Source: an uncultured Actinomycetes bacterium
GTDB lineage: Bacteria > Actinomycetota > Thermoleophilia > Solirubrobacterales > Solirubrobacteraceae
Assembly (NCBI GenBank): GCA_937888775.1
Contig: CALAQT010000036.1
Span: forward strand, 21,744-85,743
Direction of reading: 5' to 3'
Length of the DNA: 64,000 bases
The stretch's first letter is position 1. Each line of letters starts with the position of its first letter. The position numbers and the translations under genes were made by a program. Below the pieces are notes generated by a model that worked only from the letters and a program-made list of their open reading frames with translations, did no database searches and was not told where the DNA came from. Shown piece after piece: positions 51,548 to 60,207 of the stretch.

Positions 51548-52702
51548 TCATCCTCCGATCAGTAGATGGGCTCGCTCGACGCCCTCACGGGTGAGGGTGC
51601 GGCCCGATGGGCGTACTTCCAGGTAGCCACGGCGCAGCAGGTAGGGCTCTACCAGCAGGCTGATGGCCTTGGTATCTCGGCCGTGTCCCGCCGCCGTGGC
51701 GAGCGTGTTGACGCTGGCCGTGTAGATGATCCCGTCCTTGGTCTGACGGCCGCAGTGGCGATAGAGGAAGCTCAGCACGGTCTGCATCGACGCGGTCAGG
51801 CCGTCGAGCGTGGTGTGCGACAGGTCGACGATGACCTCGGTGGCCAGCGCGCCGGTGATCCTCTGACCACCAGCCAGGCTCCGGGCCGCCTTGACGTAGT
51901 CGTTGAGCTGCCGTGGATTGCTGCGCGAGGCACCGGCGAATAGGCCGATCACTGCCTCGTCATAGCTGAGGTTGAGCGCGGTGAGGCTGCGCTTGGCCAG
52001 CGCCATCATGTCCTCGACCGTGTAGCTCGCGAGCTGCGGCCGAAGTGGAAAGCGGTTGGTCAGCGGCTCGGGCAGTAGGCCAATGTCGGTCGTCGCGCCG
52101 ATGAACGTCACCCGCGGGAAGGGCAGCGGACCTGTCGCTGTAGACAGCACGCCGTCCTCAAGCAGCATGTAGAAGCTCTCGGGGTCGCAGGCCTGATTTA
52201 TCCCCCGTCGATCGCCCGACACTTGCAGGTGGATCTCATCCACGAAGACGACATCGCCGTCCTGCGCGCTCTCGCGGAGCTGATTCAGCACGCCCATGTC
52301 CAGCGGCGCACGCAGCGAGAAGATCCTCGTGCCCAGCTCGCGAGCCACGATGGTGGCCACGGTCGTCTTGCCGGTGCCTGACGCGCCGACGAATAGCATG
52401 TGATCCAGGTGGCCGGTGCGCTTGGCGCTGTCGACCAGGCGCCGCAGGAGCGGGCGCAGCGTCCGCTGGCCGATCATGCTGTCGAGTGTGGTGGGCCGCA
52501 GCGGGTCGGGGCTCGCGCTTGGATCCAGCGGGCGCAGCTCGGTCGCGGCCTTGGCCGGGTGTACGGTGTACGGTGTAGCACTGGTGGTAACGCCGGTCAG
52601 GATGGCCACCAGCTCCTCCTCAAAGGCGTCGAAGGCGTCTTGACGGCGCCTGTCGTCGGTCAGTCTGGCGGTCAGGACTTCTGTGGTGAGGTTGTGAAGC
52701 AT
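51548..52702 (-). CDS. RuvB-like Holliday junction branch-migration ATPase
   Basis: A 384-residue AAA+ protein with a RuvB signature. LRPTTLDSMIGQ (RuvB RPxxLxEFIGQ), Walker A GASGTGKT (106-113), Walker B VVFVDEIH (151-158), MLLEDGV where RuvB has AMED, sensor 1 IGATTD (201-206), NRF arginine finger (R217), and C-terminal EPYLLRRGYLEVRPSGRTLT, which is the RuvB winged-helix end (EPFLIQxGFxxRTPRGR). The N-terminal 65 residues are phage-specific. RuvB needs RuvA in bacteria and no RuvA is seen here. With the RusA-like resolvase it could process junctions made in recombination-dependent replication. Confidence 0.75.
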   Translation of the reverse strand: MLHNLTTEVLTARLTDDRRRQDAFDAFEEELVAILTGVTTSATPYTVHPAKAATELRPLDPSASPDPLRPTTLDSMIGQRTLRPLLRRLVDSAKRTGHLDHMLFVGASGTGKTTVATIVARELGTRIFSLRAPLDMGVLNQLRESAQDGDVVFVDEIHLQVSGDRRGINQACDPESFYMLLEDGVLSTATGPLPFPRVTFIGATTDIGLLPEPLTNRFPLRPQLASYTVEDMMALAKRSLTALNLSYDEAVIGLFAGASRSNPRQLNDYVKAARSLAGGQRITGALATEVIVDLSHTTLDGLTASMQTVLSFLYRHCGRQTKDGIIYTASVNTLATAAGHGRDTKAISLLVEPYLLRRGYLEVRPSGRTLTREGVERAHLLIGG

Positions 52703-52704
52703 GG

Positions 52705-53115
52705 CTACCTCCTATCGATCGCTAATTGGATGACGACGCTCGCTTGCCGCGCTGGCTCGTGCAGGGTTGTGTCGCGCAGCGAGCTGGCGGTCGCTTGGGC
52801 CATCGGCAGGGGCATGACGATCATCACTGCCTCGGCCGCCTTGGGCGCCACAGTGACGAACAGCTCTAGCTCATGCCGCTCGCCGGTGTCCAGGTCGAGC
52901 ACGAACTCAGGCACGAATGGGTCGCCGGACTCGACGGCGCGCGACAGGTAGCCGCAGGCGCCGCGCATAGTCTTATGCCCCTTGGCGAAGCGGTCCGTGG
53001 TCTGCTTGTCGCGCTCGATTGAGACGAAGCGGTGCTCAGTGAAGTCGATGGCCTTCTTGAGCTGCGACTCATCGACCTCCTCGATCACATTGTTGAACAC
53101 GTCTTGTCTACTCAT
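52705..53115 (-). CDS. Hypothetical protein of the MoxR-VWA operon
   Basis: A 136-residue protein (QDVFNNVIEEV, GHKTMRGACGYLSRAV, RHELELFVTVAPKAAEAVMIV). Mixed fold, no motif recognised. It lies 1 nt from its left neighbour and 2 nt from the RuvB-like gene, so it links the two groups. Confidence 0.5.
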   Translation of the reverse strand: MSRQDVFNNVIEEVDESQLKKAIDFTEHRFVSIERDKQTTDRFAKGHKTMRGACGYLSRAVESGDPFVPEFVLDLDTGERHELELFVTVAPKAAEAVMIVMPLPMAQATASSLRDTTLHEPARQASVVIQLAIDRR

Positions 53116-53116
53116 C

Positions 53117-54121
53117 CTAGAAACCTGCTTCCGTTAGGAACTTGCTGAGTGCGCTGTCGGCCAGCGTCATGTCGCGGTCCAGCTCCTCCAGGGTCTCGCC
53201 CAGGATCTCCGCGAACTTGACCCGACGTGCGTCCATCGAGGCGCGCTGATCGATCAGTCGATCACGGAGGTCCCCGCGGAAGCTGCGCACCCGCTTGTCC
53301 TTCTCGGCCACCAGATCCATGCACTCGTCACGAAAGCCCTTGAGATCGTCGGAGCAGTTCTCCAGGAACTTGCGCTTGAGGTAGGCACGCTGGCCCTCGT
53401 CGTTGACGCATGGGACGGTGTGAAAGTCGGCGTCGGCGCCGTAGACGGCCGTCATAGCCGCGGTCATCTGCTCCAGGAAGGCGAAGCCGTCGATCGAGTC
53501 GCCGTGATGCGCGTGGAGCTTGTTGCTCGACGTGATCGGGTTGAGCCGCGCCATAAAGTAGACGCCGCCCGACCTGCTCATCATCTCGCCGCCCGCCGCC
53601 TCGATGTAGTGGCGAACGATCGTCCGCAGCTTGTGACCGGGCATCTTGGTCGCGTTCTTCTCGTAGTTGGCCAGGATCTCGTCGGCCAGCGGTTGCACGT
53701 CGGCCATCTTGGCGCCCTCAAGCGGGTCGAACTCAAAGGCCAGGGTCGACAGGTCGAAGATCACCCGCATCGCCTTGGGGTGCTCGACCACGCGGTTCTC
53801 CTTGTCCTGCACGTGACGGGTCACCTGGTAGATCAGGAAGGCTTTGGTTCGGTCGACCTGCTCCACGCGGATCTCCTCGCGGTGACCGTTCTGCACGACG
53901 CGCTCGATCTTGCGGCACGCCTCCTGCGCCACGTGGTCAGCGCGGCGCTGCTCGGGCAGGCGATCAACGTCCAGTCCGGCGTCCTTGAACGCCTTGCGGA
54001 CGCGGGTCAGTGGGATCAGCTCCTCTCGAATCGAGAAGAACGCATATGCACCGGCCAGCATGTCCTCCGTGATGTCGCCGCCAGGGGTGACGGCGACGAG
54101 GTTTAGGTCTCTTACGCTCAT
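53117..54121 (-). CDS. DUF6744-like protein, third partner of MoxR and VWA
   Basis: A 334-residue, mainly helical protein. The N-terminal 50 residues and the middle (AFLIYQVTRHV, MRVIFDLSTLAFEFDP, RSGGVYFMARLNP) are folded; the C-terminal 70 residues are coiled coil. From memory this resembles DUF6744, which is found in actinophages beside MoxR and VWA genes. It could be the substrate adaptor or the target of the ATPase. Confidence 0.5.
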   Translation of the reverse strand: MSVRDLNLVAVTPGGDITEDMLAGAYAFFSIREELIPLTRVRKAFKDAGLDVDRLPEQRRADHVAQEACRKIERVVQNGHREEIRVEQVDRTKAFLIYQVTRHVQDKENRVVEHPKAMRVIFDLSTLAFEFDPLEGAKMADVQPLADEILANYEKNATKMPGHKLRTIVRHYIEAAGGEMMSRSGGVYFMARLNPITSSNKLHAHHGDSIDGFAFLEQMTAAMTAVYGADADFHTVPCVNDEGQRAYLKRKFLENCSDDLKGFRDECMDLVAEKDKRVRSFRGDLRDRLIDQRASMDARRVKFAEILGETLEELDRDMTLADSALSKFLTEAGF

Positions 54122-54132
54122 AGTGGTCCTCC

Positions 54133-55686
54133 TTAGCTGATGTCGATCGCCAGGGAATCAGTGGTCTGATTCGGTCCGGCGAAGTCGAAGACGCTGCTCA
54201 CGTTGTCGCACGTGTGCAGCAGGTAGGTGGTTGGGTCGATCCCGATCGCGAAGCCGTGCAGCTTGACGCCCATTGAGCGCAGCTCGTCACGCATCTCGGT
54301 GGTCTCGTCGGTCACGTGGTCCTGTCCGTCAGTGACGACGACGAGGTCAGCGGTGTGGAACGGCGCCTCATTCTCGATCAGGCTGAGCCCGTGAGCGAGT
54401 GCTCCGTTGATGTCCGTGCCGCCGCCGAAGAAGTGCTCAGCGAAGTCCAGCGCCGTGGTCGTGTCGAACGCGCCCTCCTTGGGAAAGAAGAACGTGTGCA
54501 GCTCGCCGTCTGAGCCGAACTCGACGGCCGCAGCGTTACGTCCCTCACGGTGAGCGATCAAGCACGAGGCCAGCGTCATGCCGCGGGCAAACACGTTCTT
54601 GGCGCCGGACATCGAGCCTGAGCCGTCCGTGCAGAAGATCAGCGGACCCTTGTGCAGCTCTTCCTCGCTCCACATCTCATATTGCATGAGAGCGCGCTCG
54701 TGATAACGGCGGTAGAAGTCCAGCCGCGCCACGGGGTGCGTCAGTAGGGCTCGCTCCTGTGGCAGCACGAAGCGCAGGTCATCGCCTGTCTCGATGTCAA
54801 CCATCTCCTCGTAGCCGCCTTTGCGCAGCTCCCGACGCTTGCCGGACATCGAAGTCTCGATCCGCCCCAGCATCTTGAGCACTTCACTGAGGATGGACGA
54901 GTCGTGAACGCGAGCGGCGAACTCCAGCGCGGCGTCGGGTGAGAGCTGATGATCGGCGCCAGCCTGACTACCAGGCAGCGACGAGACGACCTCGACGGTG
55001 TCGGTAGCAGCGTCCACGGCCTCACCTGCGGCGTGCTTAGCCGCGTCGATGAGGTCCCCGGCGTGCTGAGCCTGCTCTGCGATCTGGGCCTTGAGCTGGT
55101 CGACGGCCTCGCGCTTGGCCTGAGCCTGCATACGGATCAGCTCGTCGGTCGCCTGCGGGTCACTCGTATTGCGACGCTGCTGGCGAAGGGCCTCAAGCGC
55201 GTCGTCGATATCGTCGATCGTCCGCTCTTGCTCAGCGATGTCGTTAGCGCGCTCGCCGTGCTCGGCTAGCTCGTTGTCGTAGCTGACGGCGAGACTGTCC
55301 ATCGCGGAGAGCCACGCCAGTGCGCTCGTGGTCACGTCGCCGTGAGTCGCCGCGTGTAGCTCGGCAAAGCCATCGTCACGAGCCTGCTTGACGGTCAGCT
55401 CGCGGTTGACCTTGACCGTGTCCGCGATCTTCTCGCGTCCGCGGATCGTCGGCGTGTCGAGCCCGTAGAACTCACTCCACACGTCTTCGCCCAACCGCTG
55501 CCAGATATCGTCGTTGAGCGGGGCGCCGCCGTCCAACATGGGCGGCTCGGCCAGTCGTTCGGCCACCTTAGTCGAGCGCCGCGCGACATCAGAGAAGACT
55601 GCGTGCTCGACCTTGCTCGATACCACGGTGTGCTCAGAGAGCTGCTCACGGCCGAACAGACGGCGAGCGCGGTCACGTAGGTTCAT
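54133..55686 (-). CDS. VWA-domain protein (ViaA/NorD-like partner of a MoxR ATPase)
   Basis: A 517-residue protein. Residues 1-330 are helical with a long Gln/Glu/Ala coiled coil (about 150-235). The C-terminal VWA domain has a complete metal site: D354-G-S356-G-S358, T424-D425 in FGGGTD, and D453 in VVVTDG. This is the layout of ViaA, whose VWA domain binds the RavA ATPase. ATG 55686 chosen for its AAGGGAG site and ATGA overlap with the 45-residue gene. Confidence 0.8.
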   Translation of the reverse strand: MNLRDRARRLFGREQLSEHTVVSSKVEHAVFSDVARRSTKVAERLAEPPMLDGGAPLNDDIWQRLGEDVWSEFYGLDTPTIRGREKIADTVKVNRELTVKQARDDGFAELHAATHGDVTTSALAWLSAMDSLAVSYDNELAEHGERANDIAEQERTIDDIDDALEALRQQRRNTSDPQATDELIRMQAQAKREAVDQLKAQIAEQAQHAGDLIDAAKHAAGEAVDAATDTVEVVSSLPGSQAGADHQLSPDAALEFAARVHDSSILSEVLKMLGRIETSMSGKRRELRKGGYEEMVDIETGDDLRFVLPQERALLTHPVARLDFYRRYHERALMQYEMWSEEELHKGPLIFCTDGSGSMSGAKNVFARGMTLASCLIAHREGRNAAAVEFGSDGELHTFFFPKEGAFDTTTALDFAEHFFGGGTDINGALAHGLSLIENEAPFHTADLVVVTDGQDHVTDETTEMRDELRSMGVKLHGFAIGIDPTTYLLHTCDNVSSVFDFAGPNQTTDSLAIDIS

Positions 55687-55820
55687 GCGCAGACTCCCTT
55701 CTGGTTGATGTCGGCCACTATCGCGAAGAGCGCTAGTGGGTTGTCGGATCCGCCGATGGCGAGCTGACCGCTGAACAGCAGCCAGCCGCCAGCGACGGCC
55801 TTGATCTTGAAGCGGCACAT
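55683..55820 (-). CDS. 45-residue protein between MoxR and VWA
   Basis: A small protein locked into the operon by ATGA overlaps with both MoxR and VWA genes. It has a hydrophobic middle (AVAGGWLLFSGQLAIGG and ALFAIVADI) and Cys residues near both ends (C2, C44). It may be a small membrane or strand-completing partner of the complex. Too short for most gene finders. Confidence 0.55.
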   Translation of the reverse strand: MCRFKIKAVAGGWLLFSGQLAIGGSDNPLALFAIVADINQKGVCA

Positions 55821-57046
55821 CAGAAGTTCAACCCGCCCAGCAGGTTGGTGCTGATCCACTCCTTAGTGGCGTCCATCTGGACGAGGATCGCGTCAAGGTC
55901 CGCAACGTCGCGGCCCTGTGCATCGCCCTTGAGCTTGGTGATCTGCTCGCGTAGCGTCTTCTGCGAACCCGAGATGGCGATACCGTGATCGCGGATACTT
56001 TCCGTCTTCTCAGCGATCTCGACCTGCTTACTGGCCTTGCTGCCGCTGGCGACAAGGGTCTGGACCTGTCCGAGACGGTCCACGGTTTCAGCGAATGCCT
56101 CGGTCAGCGTGGCCTTGTCCTGCACCCACTCGGATGCGAACTTGATGACCTGCTTGTAGACCGCGTCACGATCGGACACGGCGGTCCAGAGCGAGTGCTG
56201 TGCAATCTGCACGTCATCGAGCAGAACCTCGTCACGGCCGTCCAGCGCCGCGCAAGCCTGCATCGCCTTCGTCAGATCGACGTAGCGTCGGATCGACGGC
56301 GTGATGCCGACGCCGACGAGGTTCGACCAGAGATCGCCCAGTGCGTTGAGTACGTCCTCGGGCACGTTGACCTCCTCGACCTCGCGCTGGAAGATCATCA
56401 GCTCGGCGGCCGAGACGATCAGCTCATCCGGGATCGTGGCCTCGCCGTTCGAGCGACGGCCGATGGCGCCCTTGAGAATCGTGGTGAACTGGTCGATCGA
56501 CGGGGGCGGCTTGACGACGAGCTTGAGCGTGAAGCGATCGAAGAACGCGGCCAGCTCGGCGTCGTCTTCGAGTAGGTGATTGACGGCGCCGATCAGCGAC
56601 ATCAGCGGCACGCGCTGGATGCCGTTACCGGCGTCGAACTCGCGCTCGACCATCATGCCCTGGAAGGCAGGAAGCACGGCCCGCGGTGCGCGAGACAGCT
56701 CATCGACGAACGCGACTTCGCAGTCGGCCAGCCGGTTGGTGATGATGCGCTCGAAACGGTCATCGGCCATACCCTTGATTGAGAGCGGGCCGAGGAACTG
56801 TTCGGGCGGCGACGCCTTGTACGCCTGCGTCTTGAACTGACGCACGCCGGGAAGATGCTTGAGGATGCCATCCACGGTCATCGACTTGGCGACTCCGGGC
56901 GAGCCGTACAGCAGGATGTGTAGCTTGGCGGCGATGGCCACCTGGATCGAGTGCATCTCGGCACGACGACCGATGAGGCCACCATCTTCTTGGAAGTCGC
57001 GGATCGCGGCCATCTTGTCCGCAACGGACGTGAGTGTGGTAGGCAT
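55820..57046 (-). CDS. MoxR/RavA-type AAA+ ATPase
   Basis: A 408-residue protein. Walker A GSPGVAKS (48-55), Walker B VAFVDELSRA (111-120), sensor 1 LIGAVNHL (152-159), arginine finger in FFDRFTLKL (R171) and the inserted loop MMVEREFDAGNGIQRV between strand 3 and sensor 1 are all MoxR features. The lid and a coiled C-terminal part (about 270-408) follow. Such ATPases work with a VWA protein to remodel or activate a target. First gene of the operon; AGGAGG ribosome site. Confidence 0.85.
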   Translation of the reverse strand: MPTTLTSVADKMAAIRDFQEDGGLIGRRAEMHSIQVAIAAKLHILLYGSPGVAKSMTVDGILKHLPGVRQFKTQAYKASPPEQFLGPLSIKGMADDRFERIITNRLADCEVAFVDELSRAPRAVLPAFQGMMVEREFDAGNGIQRVPLMSLIGAVNHLLEDDAELAAFFDRFTLKLVVKPPPSIDQFTTILKGAIGRRSNGEATIPDELIVSAAELMIFQREVEEVNVPEDVLNALGDLWSNLVGVGITPSIRRYVDLTKAMQACAALDGRDEVLLDDVQIAQHSLWTAVSDRDAVYKQVIKFASEWVQDKATLTEAFAETVDRLGQVQTLVASGSKASKQVEIAEKTESIRDHGIAISGSQKTLREQITKLKGDAQGRDVADLDAILVQMDATKEWISTNLLGGLNF

Positions 57047-57097
57047 AGTGCCTCCTTAGCAGGGGTCGAACGATGGATGATAACAGGCGGTGAACAG

Positions 57098-57283
57098 CTA
57101 GCGCGTGCGGTACTTGCGACGCAGCTCGGCCACCACTTCTTCGGTGAGCTGCTGTTCGCGTTCGGCTTGCTCTTCGGCGTTCTCCGCGTTGCGGTACTGG
57201 CCGTCAGTGGACAAGCGGATCTGCACTATCCGGTCCGCCCGCCGCTCGAACTCGACTTCGCTGATCGTCTTACGCTCAGCCAT
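57098..57283 (-). CDS. Small charged helical protein
   Basis: A 61-residue protein starting at ATG 57283 with GAGAGGAGG. Glu/Arg-rich helix (NAENAEEQAEREQQLTEE). Possibly DNA- or protein-binding. Confidence 0.5.
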   Translation of the reverse strand: MAERKTISEVEFERRADRIVQIRLSTDGQYRNAENAEEQAEREQQLTEEVVAELRRKYRTR

Positions 57284-57731
57284 TCTTGAACCTCCTCTCG
57301 TGCGTACAGGGCCAGAACCTCTCCGCACGCACATATGGCTCACCGCCGTAGTCGAAGCGCCGTAGTCCGAGCTGCTTGCGCTCGTGAAACGCGGCCCAGC
57401 CGTCAGGCAGTACGACGTTGAGGCGATACATGGTGGTCAGCGTGTTGAATCCGCCGTTGTCCACCGAGAACGTGCCATCGGGGTAGTAGCGGATGATCGG
57501 CGTGTCGTAGAGGTAGACCTCGTAGCACTCAAAGTCCACCGGGCAGCCCTCATCGGCGCAACCGTCGCGGTAGATCACATACATATGGGCGCCCAGTTCG
57601 CGGCGAATGTCCTCATTATCCTCATCGCCAGCGCCCTCGATGAACGTGCGGCAGTCGTCGTAGCTGCCGATTACGGCGGCGAGCTTGACCCGCCATGCGG
57701 CAATCCCAGCGTTAGGGTGGGTAGCGGTCAT
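57276..57731 (-). CDS. Hypothetical protein with a GG-T-TT-R domain
   Basis: A 151-residue protein. The segment IIRYYPDGTFSVDNGGFNTL, then TTMYRLN, is a small beta domain also present near the N-terminus of the 449-residue protein at 60.2-61.5 kb (ATFYRDGRITVNSGGWRSVTTAERI). C52, C57 and C63 in the middle may bind zinc. Widespread in phages as far as I recall; no function known. Confidence 0.55.
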   Translation of the reverse strand: MTATHPNAGIAAWRVKLAAVIGSYDDCRTFIEGAGDEDNEDIRRELGAHMYVIYRDGCADEGCPVDFECYEVYLYDTPIIRYYPDGTFSVDNGGFNTLTTMYRLNVVLPDGWAAFHERKQLGLRRFDYGGEPYVRAERFWPCTHERRFKNG

Positions 57732-57985
57732 CAGTCCTCCAGTTCGATGAACATCGAAGCCGCGAGCGCGTCTTCGATGAAGGTGGCACGCGGCCCGCCG
57801 TGATCCTCCCAGGCACGACCCTGATCGTCGAGATCCCAGTCGGGGTTGTACTCGCCAATCGGATCATCGAGCAGCATTGTGGCGATGAGTTTCAGTGCTT
57901 GGCCCTCGTCGCGCACCACACTACCGCGATCAGTGAACAGGTCGAGCAGCACGGCTGGTTGCGTGTAGTCGATGATCGTGCTCAT
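57731..57985 (-). CDS. Small acidic hypothetical protein
   Basis: An 84-residue Asp-rich protein starting at ATG 57985, in 4-nt overlap with the upstream gene. No motif. Confidence 0.45.
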   Translation of the reverse strand: MSTIIDYTQPAVLLDLFTDRGSVVRDEGQALKLIATMLLDDPIGEYNPDWDLDDQGRAWEDHGGPRATFIEDALAASMFIELED

Positions 57986-58893
57986 ACCGTCACCACGTCG
58001 GCGCACGCCCAGCGGAGTGCTTCGGCCTTCTCGTCCACGATCCGTTCGGCGCAATACTCGGCGGCGTCGCGCGCCTCAACCTTCACATAGGCGTCGTCCT
58101 TGTAGCACTCGGGTTCGAGGAAGCCCCAGCACGAGTCGAGAACCTCGCCGTCGCCGTCGAGAACCTCGTAGCCGTACACAGCACCTTCGAGGTAGGCGGC
58201 GTAGTACACGACCTCCTCGTCGAGCTGCTTCTCGATGTCCTCGTCGGTGATCGTGTGCTGTTCGTCGAAGCCGCACGCCTTGCGCGTTTCCGCGGTGTCG
58301 AAGATCATGCCGACTGTCGACGTGTCCCAGCCAGCGCCGTCCATTGCGAAGCGTCCGCGACTGACGAGGTTGTCCGAGCCGGTCACGAGGTTCGCACCGG
58401 CGCGCATCGTGATTCCGCTGTGTTCGTAGACGAACAGCGGCAGGATCACCCGGGCGCCGTGTTCGCGCACGAGGTACTCAACCATACCGACTTCGACCTC
58501 GCCGCCGCCTTCGCACTCCGGGCAGTCCTCGGGTTCGACTTTCCACTGCGTGTCGGACTCCTCGGCGGTGCGTGGCGTTTGCTCCATCCACTCCTCGGCG
58601 GCGTCGCGACTAGAGAATCCTCCACGGACAAGTACGCGCCCGTAACCACGGATGTCGAGAATCTCGAATAGCTCGCTTTCGCCTGAGCCCTTGCACTTGT
58701 CGCACGCGAGCTTCTGGTCACGGGGATCGGGTGCATCCTCATCACCAAGCGTATAACCGCCATAGTCGCAAAACATCACGCCGATGTTGCCGTCCTGGTT
58801 GCGCGGGTTCGCGTGCTCCTGGTCGAACTCCTCGTAGAGGATGTTGACCTTTAGTCCGGCGTGCTCGAATGTGTCTGCGGGTTCCATGCTCAT
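57982..58893 (-). CDS. Conserved phage protein with DnaJ-like zinc motifs
   Basis: A 303-residue protein starting at ATG 58893 (GGAGG). CDKCKGSGES (about 60) and CPECEGGGE (about 122) are CxxCxGxG-type pairs as in the DnaJ zinc region, separated by about 60 residues. Around them is a body (LPLFVYEHSGITMRAG, then VYGYEVLDGDGEVLDSCWGF) that recurs in many phage genomes without a known function. The zinc part appears inserted. Confidence 0.55.
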   Translation of the reverse strand: MSMEPADTFEHAGLKVNILYEEFDQEHANPRNQDGNIGVMFCDYGGYTLGDEDAPDPRDQKLACDKCKGSGESELFEILDIRGYGRVLVRGGFSSRDAAEEWMEQTPRTAEESDTQWKVEPEDCPECEGGGEVEVGMVEYLVREHGARVILPLFVYEHSGITMRAGANLVTGSDNLVSRGRFAMDGAGWDTSTVGMIFDTAETRKACGFDEQHTITDEDIEKQLDEEVVYYAAYLEGAVYGYEVLDGDGEVLDSCWGFLEPECYKDDAYVKVEARDAAEYCAERIVDEKAEALRWACADVVTV

Positions 58894-59405
58894 CTTGCCT
58901 CCAGTTCGGTTAGGACGCGATCGACACGTTGCAGGTCCAGGAAGATGTGACCTTCCTGGTCGTTGTCGTTCGTCGCGCACTCTTCGTAGTCGCGACGTTC
59001 GGACTGCCAGTTGTAGTTGACGATGGCCCGCATCGATGCGAGTAGTTCGCTCTCGCTGTCGGTATACGGATCGAATCCCCCATTGAGGCGCCACTTATCG
59101 AGCGCCAGCACCAACCCAGCCAGCTCCACAAAATCGACATCAATGTCATCCCGTGTGCGACCGTAGGTCGGTGTCAAAGCAGACTCGGCCAGCTCGCGCT
59201 GGCGTGCGATGTTCGCGTTCGGATCCATCTCACTCTCCTCTTTCGGGAACTCGGGAACGCCTGCCCACTCCAGCAGCTCGACATCGCCCGGTTCGATGTG
59301 TGCTGCCAGCCCTTGAAGCTCGATGATCTCGCCCATGCTGATGCGTTCGGCTTGGATCTCGCCCCGGAGGTACTCCAGTCGCGCTGCGATTTGCTCAGGC
59401 GTCAT
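58890..59405 (-). CDS. Hypothetical phage protein
   Basis: A 171-residue protein. The first 55 residues (EIQAERISMGEIIELQGLAA, IEPGDVELLEWAGVPE) are a small helical module common in phage and plasmid accessory genes. The second part is separate and helical. ATGA overlaps on both sides. Confidence 0.5.
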   Translation of the reverse strand: MTPEQIAARLEYLRGEIQAERISMGEIIELQGLAAHIEPGDVELLEWAGVPEFPKEESEMDPNANIARQRELAESALTPTYGRTRDDIDVDFVELAGLVLALDKWRLNGGFDPYTDSESELLASMRAIVNYNWQSERRDYEECATNDNDQEGHIFLDLQRVDRVLTELEAR

Positions 59406-59476
59406 GCTGCCACGCTCCTCTTGAGCTGTCGCTGCTGTTTGCGAGCGATCGTTGTCTTTTTAGGCTTAGCGCTCAT
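59402..59476 (-). CDS. Possible 24-residue basic peptide
   Basis: A short Lys/Arg-rich frame fits between two genes with a 4-nt overlap on its left. Coupling suggests translation, but the size makes this weak. Confidence 0.25.
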   Translation of the reverse strand: MSAKPKKTTIARKQQRQLKRSVAA

Positions 59477-59480
59477 TCGT

Positions 59481-59891
59481 TCACGCCCTGTAGTAGTAGG
59501 TGTCGCCGTCGTATTCGACGGACGTGTAATCCATCTGGAGTTCGCGTGCCGCACGCTCCCAGTCGATGCACGTCGCGGGCCAGCCCGTATCGCTGGAGAT
59601 TGCGCCGATGTCTTCGGCCAGTTCGCGAGCGTAGTCCTCAAACCCGTTCTCGGGTATGAGGGTCGAGTCGTTGTGATCGCCCCACAGCTTGAGCCCATTG
59701 GGGTCGATTGAGTCGGAGTCGACGCCTAGTTCTCTACTGAGATCCTCGAACTTCGCGATGTCGTCGGCGTAGTCTTCGAGCACGCTGGCGGTTGCGTCGT
59801 GGCTGGGCACTTCTTCGATAGCGTCGAGCGAATCCTGGCGCTGCTCGATCAGCTCTTGCCATTCGCCTGCGACTTCGTGTAGGTCGAGCAT
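59481..59891 (-). CDS. Small acidic protein, ArdA-C-terminal-like
   Basis: A 136-residue protein starting at ATG 59891 (GGAGGAC). The C-terminal 60 residues (ENGFEDYARELAEDIGAIS, then CIDWERAARELQMDYTSVEY) match the C-terminal domain pattern of ArdA-type antirestriction proteins and of a common phage family. The N-terminal half is a coiled coil. An anti-restriction role is possible. Strongly acidic, as DNA mimics are. Confidence 0.5.
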   Translation of the reverse strand: MLDLHEVAGEWQELIEQRQDSLDAIEEVPSHDATASVLEDYADDIAKFEDLSRELGVDSDSIDPNGLKLWGDHNDSTLIPENGFEDYARELAEDIGAISSDTGWPATCIDWERAARELQMDYTSVEYDGDTYYYRA

Positions 59892-59892
59892 G

Positions 59893-60207
59893 TCAGTCCT
59901 CCAATGCGCGTAGTCGTTTGACGAGGTCGGGGTGGCGCGCGGCCCACCATTGGACAACCTCGGTGCGTGAGTATCGAGCCGTTCGGGCGCTTCCTGTTCG
60001 TGGCGCCGGGAAGTTGACCGGACGTTTGATCCAGTTCGAGATGGCGCTCTGCTGTACGCCGAACAGTCTCGCGATGTCGGCGCCTGTGACCAGTTCGGTG
60101 AGTATCAACTTGTCACGCTTAGCGAGCGTGCGGTGCGCCTCTTCGACGCACCCCATTTTCATCTCGCTGATGAACTCATCGCGGAGCTTGTCCAGTTCGT
60201 CAGTCAT
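59893..60207 (-). CDS. HTH regulator (excisionase/AlpA-like)
   Basis: A 104-residue protein. Residues 42-65 (GADIARLFGVQQSAISNWIKR) are a helix-turn-helix, followed by FPAPRTGSARTARYSRTEVVQWWAAR, the wing-plus-helix end of AlpA/Xis-type proteins. It may regulate the right arm or serve the integrase, though the two genes are 10 kb apart. Confidence 0.65.
   Translation of the reverse strand: MTDELDKLRDEFISEMKMGCVEEAHRTLAKRDKLILTELVTGADIARLFGVQQSAISNWIKRPVNFPAPRTGSARTARYSRTEVVQWWAARHPDLVKRLRALED

Noticed and set aside
57982..59094. Longer 370-codon start for the zinc-motif protein
   Set aside because: The first 67 codons are Arg-rich and overlap the next gene; ATG 58893 has a GGAGG site and a 4-nt overlap.
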